A DNA stretch of 14,606 bases from CAZVAR01 sp964625225 (GTDB lineage: Bacteria > Pseudomonadota > Alphaproteobacteria > JAJUGE01), in the NCBI GenBank assembly GCA_964625225.1, contig CAZVAR010000097.1, positions 1 to 14,606 on the forward strand, in the 5' to 3' direction. This document shows, in pieces, positions 7,224 through 14,606 of this stretch; position 1 is the first letter of the stretch; each line of letters opens with the position of its first letter. The notes under the pieces were generated by a model. It was not told the origin of the DNA and searched no databases. It was given only the letters and a program-made list of their open reading frames with translations. The position numbers and the translations under genes are program-made.

Positions 7224-7913
7224 ATGATCAAGCTCGTTCTCGTGCGCCATGGCCAGAGCGCCTGGAACCTTGAGAACCGGTTCACCGGCTGGACCGATGT
7301 CGATATCACCGAGGCCGGGCGGGAGGAGGCGCTGCGCGGGGCGCGGGCGCTGGTCGAGAACGGGTTCGACTTCGACCTGTGCTACACCTCGGTGCTCAAG
7401 CGGGCGATCCGCACGCTCTGGGTCATCATGGACGAGATGGACCGGATGTGGCTGCCGGTGATCCGTAACTGGCGGCTGAACGAACGGCACTACGGGGCCT
7501 TGCAGGGGCTGAACAAGGCCGAGACCGCGCAGAAGCACGGCGACGAGCAGGTGTTCATCTGGCGGCGCAGCTTCGACGTGCCGCCGCCGGCGCTGACCCC
7601 GGACGACCCGCGCTTTCCGGCCAACGATCGGCGCTATGCCGAGATCCCGCGGAACGAGCTTCCCCTGACCGAGAGCCTGAAGGACACGATCGCCCGGGTG
7701 CTGCCCTACTGGGAGGGTGAGATCGCGCCGAAGATCCGGGAGGGCAAGCGGGTGCTGATCACGGCGCACGGCAACAGCCTGCGCGCGCTGGTGAAGCATC
7801 TCGACAGCATCTCCGACGAGGACATCCCCAAGGTCGAGATTCCGACCGGCGTTCCGCTGGTCTATGAACTGGACGAGAATCTGAAACCGGTCGAGCACTA
7901 TTATCTGAAATGA
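7224..7913 (+). CDS. gpmA: 2,3-bisphosphoglycerate-dependent phosphoglycerate mutase
   Basis: Interconverts 3- and 2-phosphoglycerate in glycolysis and gluconeogenesis through a phosphohistidine. At 229 aa it aligns closely with E. coli GpmA: LVLVRHGQSAWN with the phosphorylated His9, TGWTDVDIT (21-29), YTSVLKRAIRTLW (54-66), LNERHYGALQGLNK with catalytic Glu87, and AHGNSLRALVK with His182. It ends at HYYLK and lacks the extra C-terminal tail of the E. coli enzyme. Start at 7224 (MIKLVLVRHG) because GAGGA lies about 6 bases upstream; an ATG at 7212 would add four residues and is possible. It sits between catabolic genes with its own promoter. Whether it belongs functionally to the island is unclear; it may simply be a housekeeping gene that the island grew around. 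Confidence 0.97.
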   Translation: MIKLVLVRHGQSAWNLENRFTGWTDVDITEAGREEALRGARALVENGFDFDLCYTSVLKRAIRTLWVIMDEMDRMWLPVIRNWRLNERHYGALQGLNKAETAQKHGDEQVFIWRRSFDVPPPALTPDDPRFPANDRRYAEIPRNELPLTESLKDTIARVLPYWEGEIAPKIREGKRVLITAHGNSLRALVKHLDSISDEDIPKVEIPTGVPLVYELDENLKPVEHYYLK

Positions 7914-7938
7914 CCGGAGCAAAGGTGCCGCATCCGTG

Positions 7939-7968
7939 CCTCGTTCCGTGCGATAACGGAGACGAAGG
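7939..7968 (+). other. Bulged hairpin between gpmA and the ThDP enzyme gene
   Basis: CCTCGTTCCGT (7939-7949) pairs with ACGGAGACGAAGG (7956-7968) with one bulged G and one bulged A, around loop GCGATA. About 11 base pairs form. No U-run follows, so it is not a classic intrinsic terminator; it could protect the gpmA mRNA 3' end or form part of the downstream leader. Confidence 0.3.
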
Positions 7969-8004
7969 GCGACCGCGACGCTTACGCTCCCAGGGAAGAG
8001 GACC

Positions 8005-9693
8005 ATGAACCAGCTTTCGGGCACCGAAGCCATCGTGCGGATGCTGAAGCTGCACGAGGTCGAGTACATCTTCGGTCTGTGCGGCGATACCAGCCTGCCG
8101 TTCTACGATGCGCTCTACAGAACGGGACAGGGAATCACGCATATCCTGACCCGCGACGAACGGTCGGCCGGCTATATGGCGGACGGGTATGCGCGGGTGT
8201 CGGGCAAGGTCGGCGTCTGCGAGGGGCCGAGCGGCGGCGGCGCGACCTACATCCTTCCCGGCGTGGTCGAGGCCAACGAATCATCGATTCCGGTGCTGGC
8301 CCTCACGACCGATATCTCGACCACCGGGCGCGGCCGCTACACGCTGACCGAGCTCGACCAGGAGGCGCTGTTTCGGCCGCTGTGCAAGTGGAACCGGGTG
8401 GCCGATACGGGCGCGAGCCTGCCGGGGCTGTTCCGCGCCGCCTTCCGCGCCATGACGACGGGCAAGCCGGGGGCCGCCCATATCGGCCTGCCCTACGATG
8501 TACAGAATCAGCCGGTGGACGAGGCGGATGTCTGGGCCGACCCCAGGCTGGGACGCTTCCCGTCCTACCGCACCGGGCCGGACCCGGAGGCAGTGGAGGA
8601 GGCGGCGGCGCTGCTGCTGGCGGCGCGGCGGCCGGTCTTCATCTGCGGCGGCGGTGTCGTGATCTCTGGCGGGGAGAGCGAGCTGATCCGGCTCGCCGAG
8701 GCTCTGCACGCACCGGTGGCCACCACCATCAGCGGGCAAGGCAGTATCGCCGACGATCACCCGCTGGCGGTCGGAGTGGTCGGCAGCAACGGCGGCGTAC
8801 CGCAGACGCGCGAGATCGTCGACAGCGCCGACCTGGTCGTGTTCGTCGGCTGCCGGGCCGGCTCGGTGACGACCGAGCGCTGGCGCCATCCGAAGCCGGG
8901 CACGGTCAAGATTGTCCATATCGACGCCGACCCGCTGGTGATCGGGGCGAACTATCCGGCGGATGTGGGCATCGTCGGCGACGCCAAGCTGTGCCTCGGC
9001 GGCCTGGCCGAAGCCGTGGCCAAGCGGGCGAAGCCCGACGGAGCCGAGGTCGCGGCGGCGATCGCGGCGGCCAAGAAGGCGAAGTTCGATGCCTTCCGGC
9101 AACTCGCCGCCTCCGACGAGCGGCCGATCCGGCCGGAACGGGTGGTGGCCGAGCTGCACCGGGTGCTCGGCCGCGACGCGACGGTGGTCTGCGATCCCGG
9201 CACGCCCTGCCCGTATTTCTCCGCCTACTACGAGTTCTTTGAGACCGGGCGGCATTTCATCTCGAACCGGGCGCACGGTGCGCTGGGCTACTCGATGTCA
9301 GCTGCCGTGGGGGCGCATATCGGCCGGCCGGGGGTCAAGACGGTTGCGGTGATGGGCGACGGGTCGTTCGGCTTCACCTCGGGCGAGCTGGAGACGATCG
9401 TGCGGCTCGGCGTGCCGATCATGATGGTCGTCATCTCCAACAGCGTCTATGGCTGGATCAAGGCCGGTCAGCGCTATGGCTACGACAAGCGCTTCTACTC
9501 GGTCGAATTCTCGCGCACCGACCATGCCGCCGTCGCCCAGGCGTTCGGCGTCAAGTCCTGGCGCGTCGAGGACCCGGCACAGCTCGGGCCGGCCCTGGCG
9601 GCGGCGGCCGAGCATGGCGGGCCGACCCTGGTCGACGTGATCTGCCAGCCGCTCGACGAGGCCAGGGCGCCGGTCAGCGAGTGGGTGGCGTGA
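8005..9693 (+). CDS. Thiamine-diphosphate-dependent enzyme (acetolactate synthase-like)
   Basis: A 562-aa ThDP enzyme with the decarboxylase/synthase three-domain layout: PYR domain (about 4-170), central domain (about 190-330) and PP domain (about 395-545). The catalytic Glu52 lies in RDERSAGYMADGYAR, the position that activates the cofactor in acetolactate synthase. The Mg-ThDP motif starts at GDGS (451-454) and ends at ISNSVYGW; the usual NN pair is Ser478-Asn479, keeping the second Asn expected to bind Mg. Such enzymes decarboxylate 2-oxo acids or join/cleave C2 units; the substrate cannot be named. No regulatory subunit gene (ilvH type) follows, arguing against a true IlvB. The ribosome site AGGGAAGAGGA lies just before the ATG. 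Its TGA overlaps the GTG of the next gene, so the two are probably translated together. Confidence 0.93.
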   Translation: MNQLSGTEAIVRMLKLHEVEYIFGLCGDTSLPFYDALYRTGQGITHILTRDERSAGYMADGYARVSGKVGVCEGPSGGGATYILPGVVEANESSIPVLALTTDISTTGRGRYTLTELDQEALFRPLCKWNRVADTGASLPGLFRAAFRAMTTGKPGAAHIGLPYDVQNQPVDEADVWADPRLGRFPSYRTGPDPEAVEEAAALLLAARRPVFICGGGVVISGGESELIRLAEALHAPVATTISGQGSIADDHPLAVGVVGSNGGVPQTREIVDSADLVVFVGCRAGSVTTERWRHPKPGTVKIVHIDADPLVIGANYPADVGIVGDAKLCLGGLAEAVAKRAKPDGAEVAAAIAAAKKAKFDAFRQLAASDERPIRPERVVAELHRVLGRDATVVCDPGTPCPYFSAYYEFFETGRHFISNRAHGALGYSMSAAVGAHIGRPGVKTVAVMGDGSFGFTSGELETIVRLGVPIMMVVISNSVYGWIKAGQRYGYDKRFYSVEFSRTDHAAVAQAFGVKSWRVEDPAQLGPALAAAAEHGGPTLVDVICQPLDEARAPVSEWVA

Positions 9694-10439
9694 CGGTCGC
9701 ACTGGTCACCGGTGCGGCGAGCGGCATCGGTGCGGCGGTCTGCCGCCGCATAGCCCGGCCGGGCCTGCGCCTTCTCCTGCACACGCGGCAGAACCGTGAC
9801 GGGCTGGAACGAGTAGCAGCGGAGGCGCGCGCGGCCGGCGCCGAGACCGAGACGGCGCTGGGCGACCTCGCCGACGCGGGACTGCCGCCGCTGCTGGTAA
9901 CGCGCGCCGTGGAACGGTTCGGCGGGCTCGACTGGCTGGTCAGCAATGCCGGATTCGCCGACCGGCGCGGAATCGCCGACCTGCCGGAGGACGGGCTGCG
10001 GGCCCCGCATGCGGCGATCACGGAGGCCTTCTTCCGGCTGGCCCGTGCCGCCATGCCGCATCTCGGGCGCTCGGGTGCGGGCAGGGTGGTGGCCGTCAGC
10101 GCGTTCGGAGCGCACCGCTTCCCTTTCAACGGCGACCGCTTTCCCGCGACCGCCGCCGCCAAGGCCGGGCTGGAGGCGCTGGCGAAGTCGCTCGCGGCGG
10201 AGCTGGCACCGCGCGGCGTCACGGTCAACTGCGTCGCGCCCGGCTACATCCAGAAGGATGCCGGCACCCACAGCGCGCTGTCGCCGGAGCGCTGGCGCGA
10301 GGTGACCGACCGGATCCCGGCGGGCCGGCTCGGCCGGGCCGAGGAGGTGGCGGCGGTGATCGCGTTCCTGCTCGGATCGGACGCCGGCTACGTCACCGGC
10401 CAGGTCATCCACGTCGACGGCGGAATGGGGCTCGGCTGA
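9690..10439 (+). CDS. SDR-fold protein lacking the catalytic tyrosine
   Basis: A 249-aa classical-type short-chain dehydrogenase/reductase: cofactor motif TGAASGIG (7-14), SNAG (85-88), Ser137 in VVAVSAFG, Lys158, the VNCVAPGYI motif (179-187), and the typical end GQVIHVDGGMGLG. The active-site YxxxK is not present: the residue four before Lys158 is Thr154 (FPATAAAK). Tyr is normally the acid/base, so this protein either uses altered chemistry or is non-catalytic. The GTG at 9690 is chosen because it overlaps the upstream TGA in a GTGA junction (9690-9693), a standard sign of coupled translation; a GTG at 9681 would overlap further. Stoichiometric expression with the ThDP enzyme suggests that the product of one is handled by the other or that they form a complex (inference). 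Confidence 0.88.
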   Translation: MTVALVTGAASGIGAAVCRRIARPGLRLLLHTRQNRDGLERVAAEARAAGAETETALGDLADAGLPPLLVTRAVERFGGLDWLVSNAGFADRRGIADLPEDGLRAPHAAITEAFFRLARAAMPHLGRSGAGRVVAVSAFGAHRFPFNGDRFPATAAAKAGLEALAKSLAAELAPRGVTVNCVAPGYIQKDAGTHSALSPERWREVTDRIPAGRLGRAEEVAAVIAFLLGSDAGYVTGQVIHVDGGMGLG

Positions 10440-10457
10440 CGGCGGTTTCGGTCGGGA

Positions 10458-10475
10458 CGGGCTTCGGATCGCCCG
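10458..10475. terminator. Weak hairpin between converging SDR and racemase-family genes
   Basis: CGGGC (10458-10462) pairs with GCCCG (10471-10475) around an 8-base loop, followed on the plus strand by CGTTT. The stem is short and the T-run only three bases, so it is at best a poor intrinsic terminator. It is the only candidate in the 81-base convergent gap. Confidence 0.22.
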
Positions 10476-10520
10476 CGTTTCACGGGCCGGGACGGGAGCG
10501 GGCCAACCGCAGTCCGGACC

Positions 10521-11612
10521 TTAGGAGTCGATCCGATACTTCTCCACGACATCGGGATCCGGGTCGCAGCCGAGTCCCGGACCCTGAGGGATCCGGAGCC
10601 TTCCCGCCTCAGCCTCGATCAGGTCGCCGAACAGGCTGGCCTCGAGCTTGCCGTAGAAGCGCTCGACCGGCTCGCCGCTGCCCGCCATCAGATGCAGCGT
10701 GGCGAGGAAGCCCGGGCCGAAATAGGGCGAGTGCGGGGCCAAGAGAGCATTGTGCGCCTCGGCCAGTGCCATCACCTTGCGGAACTCGGTGACGCCGCCG
10801 ACCTTCGTCACGCTCGGTTGGGCGTAGGTGACGGCGCGGCGCTCAAGCATCGCCTTGAACTCCCAGGCGGTGCAGGCGTTCTCGCCGGCGGCGATCGGGA
10901 CCGGCGATGCTGCCGTGACCTCGGCCAGGCCGGCGAAATTCTCCGGCGGCCACACCGGCTCCTCCAGCCAGTAGAGGTCGTACTGCGCGAAGGCGCGCGC
11001 CATGCGCAGCGACTCCTGCACCGTCCAGGGGCAGTTTACGTCCACCATGATGGCCACGTCCGGCCCGGCCGCCTCGCGGGCGGCACGCACGGCCGGTTCG
11101 GCGCGCTCATGCAGCTTGACGAAGCGGTAACCCTCCGCGACCGCGGCGGCGGTCCGATCGGCGACCAACGCGGGATCGCCGTAGCGCAGCAGGCTGGCAT
11201 AGGCCGGCAGTGACTCCTGTACCGCGCCGCCCAGCAGCCGGTACAGCGGCTGGCCGGCCGCCTTTCCGGCGATGTCCCAGAGGGCGATGTCGAGGCCGGA
11301 CAGGGCGAACAGGGTCTGGCCGTAGCGGCCGAAATTGTGGAGCGTCTTCTGAAGGTCCAGCAGGAGCGGACCGATCTGCGTTGCGTCGCGCCCGACCGCC
11401 AGCGGCGCGACCATCCGATCGAGTGCGGCTCTGGTCGCGGGAATCGCGTTATAGCCGAAGGCTTCGCCATAGCCGGTGATGCCGGCGTCGGTCTCGACCT
11501 TCACGATCAGCGTCTCGAGCTTGGTCCAGGCGGTGCCGCCGAACCCGGAGGGCGGACCGCCATGATCGAACGGGATGGCGACCCGGATGCCCTCGATCGC
11601 GGTGATCTTCAT
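10521..11612 (-). CDS. Mandelate racemase / muconate lactonizing enzyme family protein
   Basis: A 363-aa enolase-superfamily member, which abstracts the proton alpha to a carboxylate with Mg help (racemases, acid-sugar dehydratases, cycloisomerases). The N-terminal capping domain is about 1-120; the barrel follows. Metal ligands are visible: Asp191 in MVDVN, Glu217 in YWLEEP and Glu244 in AAGEN. Active-site positions diverge: the KxK motif at the second strand reads K166-L-H168, and the Asp of the His-Asp dyad (usually QPDV...GG) is Ser267 in QPSVTKVGG, although the partner His294 is kept in APHSPYFGP. This fits neither textbook mandelate racemase nor muconate lactonizing enzyme, so the reaction is open; an acid-sugar dehydratase or epimerase is plausible. 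The ATG is preceded by TAGG 8 bases away. Divergent from the GntR gene, its probable regulator. Confidence 0.9.
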   Translation of the reverse strand: MKITAIEGIRVAIPFDHGGPPSGFGGTAWTKLETLIVKVETDAGITGYGEAFGYNAIPATRAALDRMVAPLAVGRDATQIGPLLLDLQKTLHNFGRYGQTLFALSGLDIALWDIAGKAAGQPLYRLLGGAVQESLPAYASLLRYGDPALVADRTAAAVAEGYRFVKLHERAEPAVRAAREAAGPDVAIMVDVNCPWTVQESLRMARAFAQYDLYWLEEPVWPPENFAGLAEVTAASPVPIAAGENACTAWEFKAMLERRAVTYAQPSVTKVGGVTEFRKVMALAEAHNALLAPHSPYFGPGFLATLHLMAGSGEPVERFYGKLEASLFGDLIEAEAGRLRIPQGPGLGCDPDPDVVEKYRIDS

Positions 11613-11648
11613 TGCTAGAGCCTACCTCTTCGCAGTACGGGGCCGGCC

Positions 11649-11678
11649 AATATTGCGCATCCTGTCACGGCAGCCCAA
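11649..11678 (-). promoter_or_regulatory. Possible promoter for the racemase-family gene
   Basis: On the minus strand TTGGGC (11678-11673) is followed after 18 bases by AATATT (11654-11649), four of six -10 matches. Transcription would start near 11640, about 28 bases before the ATG. The spacing is one base longer than ideal and the -35 is partial. Confidence 0.33.
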
Positions 11679-11680
11679 GT

Positions 11681-11691
11681 CTGTGCTACAG
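11681..11691. promoter_or_regulatory. Candidate GntR/FCD operator, CTGT-GCT-ACAG
   Basis: A perfect inverted repeat CTGT-N3-ACAG lies almost exactly midway between the two divergent starts (69 and 67 bases away). It fits the GT-N3-AC core shared by operators of many FadR-type GntR proteins (TNGTNNNACNA). It lies just upstream of the candidate racemase-gene -35. An 11-base palindrome can occur by chance, so the position is the main support. Confidence 0.4.
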
Positions 11692-11757
11692 GTTGCGAGA
11701 CGATCCGGCCCGGTAGCGACTGCCGGCAGCCGACCCATCGGAACGGGAACCGTCGGG

Positions 11758-12465
11758 ATGACACTGGCTCCGGCGCGGGCCGAGGCGGGCGGAACGCCGC
11801 GGCTCAGCGATCATGCTTACGAAAGCATCAAGCGCGACATCATCCGCTGCGCCCTGGTCCCGGGGGAGGAGGTGACGGAAGCCAAGCTGGCGCTCCGGCT
11901 CGGGCTCGGCAAAGCCCCGGTCCGCGCCGCGCTCGCCCGCCTGTCGCAGGAGGGACTGGTGCGACCGCTGCCGCGTCGGGGCTATCTGGTGCCGCCAGTC
12001 ACGCTGCGCGACGTCCAGGACATTTTCGAGCTCCGCATGCTGCTCGAGCCGGCTGCGGCGCGCATGGCCGCCGGACGCGTCGAAGGCGAGCGGCTGCGCC
12101 AGCTCGATTCGATCTGCCGGGCCGGCTATGTTCCGGGGGACCGGGAGAGCGAGGCGGATTTCCTGCGGGCGAACCGGGATTTCCATGTGACCATTGCCGA
12201 GGCCTCGGGAAACGCGCGGCTGGCCAACACGATGGCGGGCCTGCTCGACGAAATGGAGCGGCTGCTGCATCTCGGCCTCGCGCTGCGGAACCGCACCGAG
12301 GAAATGCAGCACGAGCACAAGGCGCTGGTGGACGCGCTGATCCGAGGCGACGGCGATACCGCGGCCCGCATCGCGGCCGAGCAGGTCGAAGCGGCGCGCA
12401 AGATGGTGCTCGACGCGATCCTCTCGCAGCCGCTCGCCCTCGAGGTCAGCATCAGGCAGGGGTGA
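11758..12465 (+). CDS. GntR family transcriptional regulator, FCD (FadR) subfamily
   Basis: A 235-aa DNA-binding regulator: winged helix-turn-helix at about 15-80 (YESIKRDIIRCALVPGEEV, then GLGKAPVRAALARLSQEGL, then RRGYLVPPV), and an FCD effector domain from about 86 to 220 (IFELRMLLEPAAARMAA). FCD domains bind small organic acids, often with a metal held by Asp and three His. Here Asp141 and His143 (NRDFHVTIA) and His187 (EHKAL) are present, but the last His position seems to be Gln209 (AAEQVEAA). The recognition helix reads KAPVRAAL where S/R-TPVREAL is usual. ATG at 11758 has GGGAA about 9 bases upstream; the frame is open further 5', but that part is the divergent promoter region. It probably controls the racemase-family gene and possibly more of the island. 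Confidence 0.92.
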   Translation: MTLAPARAEAGGTPRLSDHAYESIKRDIIRCALVPGEEVTEAKLALRLGLGKAPVRAALARLSQEGLVRPLPRRGYLVPPVTLRDVQDIFELRMLLEPAAARMAAGRVEGERLRQLDSICRAGYVPGDRESEADFLRANRDFHVTIAEASGNARLANTMAGLLDEMERLLHLGLALRNRTEEMQHEHKALVDALIRGDGDTAARIAAEQVEAARKMVLDAILSQPLALEVSIRQG

Positions 12466-12510
12466 GCGCGGTCGAGCGGCGGCCGGCGCGGGACAGCCGA
12501 CGGGCCCGGC

Positions 12511-12911
12511 TCACCCGTAGAGCGTCGCCGGGTCGATCTCGACCGGTTCGATCTCGGCAAGGCCGTTGCCCTGCACGGCGCGGTAGAAGCAGGTCCGGCG
12601 ACCGGTATGGCAGGCGACGCCGGTCTGATCCACGATCAGCAGCAGCGTGTCGCCGTCGCAGTCGATGCGGAGCTCGACGAGCCGTTGTTCCTGGCCCGAG
12701 CTCTCGCCCTTGCGCCAGAGGGCGCGACGCGAGCGCGACCAGTAGCAGACCCGGCCGGTTCGCAGGGTCTCCGCAACCGCCTCGCGGTTCATCCAGGCCA
12801 TCATCAGCACTTCGCCCGTTCCTTCCTGTTGGGCAATGGCCGGAACGAGACCGTTGGCGTCGAAGGCGATGGTCGAGAGGGCGGCATCGACGGCCGCGTC
12901 GGAAAGGGTGG

Positions 12912-12915
<4 letters not shown>
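12511..12915 (-). CDS. hisI: Phosphoribosyl-AMP cyclohydrolase
   Basis: Third step of histidine biosynthesis: hydrolytic opening of the adenine ring of phosphoribosyl-AMP in the cytoplasm. The 134-aa protein is the single-domain form without the HisE part. Evidence: GEVLMMAWMN (34-43), YWSRSRRALWRKGESSG (58-74), DCDGDT (85-90, Mg-binding aspartates) and QTGVACHTGRRTCF (97-110). Cys86, Cys102 and Cys109 are the zinc ligands, so it is the zinc-dependent type. The ATG (12915-12913) overlaps the TGA of the CobW-type gene as ATGA, implying coupled translation and shared mRNA. It is not next to other his genes here, so it could be the sole copy or a second, condition-specific copy. It converges with the GntR gene across 45 bases that contain no clear terminator. 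Confidence 0.97.
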
Positions 12916-13991
<1,076 letters not shown>

Positions 13992-14013
13992 GGTCGCACT
14001 CCGGGCCGGCGCA

Positions 14014-14606
14014 TCAGACGCCGAGATAGCGGTGGCGGATCTCCGGGTCGGCACGGAGCCGGGCCGAATCGCCGGCCCAGACCGTCCGGCCCTTCTCGAT
14101 TATGTAGTGGCGGTCGGTGATGCGCGTGAGCGCTTCGACGTGCTTGTCGATGACGAGGATCGACATGCCGTCCGCCTTGAGGCGGGCGAGCGCCCGCCAG
14201 ATCTCCTCGCGCACGAGCGGCGCCAGTCCCTCGGTGGCCTCGTCCAGGATCAGCAGCTGCGGATTGGTCATCAGCGCCCGGCCAATCGCCAGCATCTGCT
14301 GCTCGCCGCCGGACAGGCGGCCGCCCATGATGTCGCTGCGCTCCGCGAGCGCGGGGAAGAGCTCGAGCACGCGGTCCAGCGTCCAGGGTGGACCGCCGTG
14401 CCGCGGCCCGGCGGCGGTTGCGACCAGGTTCTCACGGACCGTGAGATTGGGAAACACCTGCCGCCCTTCCGGCACCAGACCGATCCCGGCCCGGGCGATC
14501 CGGTACGGCGGTTCGCCCCGGATCGCGGTGCGGCGGAAGCGGATGCTGCCGGATAGGGGCGGCAGCAAGCCCATGATCGCCCGGACGGTCGTGGTCTTGC
14601 CCATGC
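14014..14606 (-). CDS. livF: LivF-type ABC transporter ATP-binding protein (5' end beyond window)
   Basis: The second ATPase subunit of a branched-chain amino acid / amide (HAAT family) ABC importer; it energises uptake at the inner membrane. The visible part begins inside Walker A (GC-ATG-GGC-AAG-ACC, i.e. the end of GxxGMGKTTT), so the true start is beyond base 14606; the ATG at 14604 is internal. Further motifs: Q-loop region GLVPEGRQVFPNLTVRENL, signature LSGGEQQMLAIGRALM, Walker B LLILDEATEGLAP, then VIDKHVEAL at the switch region and the closing RHRYLGV, all LivF-like. The partner genes (livG, livH, livM, binding protein) should lie upstream outside the window. It is probably the last transporter gene before cobW and hisI in one transcript. 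The substrate may be an amino acid, urea or amide rather than leucine. Confidence 0.93.
   Translation of the reverse strand, partial: MGKTTTVRAIMGLLPPLSGSIRFRRTAIRGEPPYRIARAGIGLVPEGRQVFPNLTVRENLVATAAGPRHGGPPWTLDRVLELFPALAERSDIMGGRLSGGEQQMLAIGRALMTNPQLLILDEATEGLAPLVREEIWRALARLKADGMSILVIDKHVEALTRITDRHYIIEKGRTVWAGDSARLRADPEIRHRYLGV

Noticed and set aside
5340..8069. A 909-codon open frame on the minus strand
   Set aside because: It runs antisense to the CoA-transferase, gpmA and the start of the ThDP gene, and shares a strand but not a frame with the beta-hydroxyacid dehydrogenase. Its translation is rich in Arg, His, Gln and Pro with no family motif; long antisense frames are expected at this GC content.
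13992..14013. Possible Zur operator before the CobW-type gene
   Set aside because: The 22-base gap after livF is GC-rich and has no AT-rich palindrome of the kind Zur binds.

Overview
This is a GC-rich (roughly two-thirds or more G+C) bacterial chromosomal window that reads like an alphaproteobacterium, plausibly a Rhodospirillales-type soil or marine heterotroph. The evidence is the alphaproteobacterial character of the UvrA fragment, a LexA-box-like site of the alphaproteobacterial GTTC-N7-GATC type upstream of it, and a dense set of small-molecule catabolic genes of kinds common in that class. Genus cannot be told from the sequence. No rRNA, tRNA, insertion sequence, phage gene or CRISPR array is visible.

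Layout. (1) 1-354, minus: the N-terminal end of uvrA (excision repair), cut by the window edge, with an apparent 9-residue in-frame gap just before its first Walker A motif. (2) 355-987: a 633-base stretch without a recognisable gene; it holds a good sigma70-type promoter and LexA-box candidate aimed at uvrA, a G-quadruplex motif and a few inverted repeats. (3) 988-12465: a catabolic island of ten genes in several short transcription units: an MlrC/M81 metallopeptidase, a 3-hydroxyacyl-CoA-dehydrogenase-like enzyme, an M20 metallopeptidase (all +), a beta-hydroxyacid dehydrogenase (-), a family III CoA-transferase (+), phosphoglycerate mutase gpmA (+), a ThDP-dependent enzyme and a co-translated SDR (+), a mandelate racemase/muconate lactonizing family enzyme (-), and a divergent GntR/FCD regulator (+). 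(4) 12511-14606, minus: hisI (histidine biosynthesis), a CobW-type GTPase that overlaps it by four bases, and the 3' part of a LivF-type branched-chain amino acid/amide ABC transporter ATPase.

How the genes may work together. The M81 and M20 enzymes would open amide or peptide-like bonds; the enolase-superfamily enzyme, two NAD(P)-dependent hydroxyacid dehydrogenases, the SDR-fold protein, the ThDP enzyme and the CoA-transferase would rework the resulting hydroxy-, oxo- or sugar-acids; the GntR/FCD protein would sense an acid intermediate. gpmA is a housekeeping glycolytic gene with its own promoter, embedded in the set. The substrate is not evident. Several enzymes carry substitutions at positions normally diagnostic of chemistry (SDR Tyr to Thr, racemase-family dyad Asp to Ser and KxK to KxH, beta-HAD SGG to ART, MlrC HETN to HATN), so this may be a pathway with non-textbook reactions. 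The cobW-hisI coupling joins a putative zinc-handling GTPase to a zinc-dependent enzyme and is the second point of interest.
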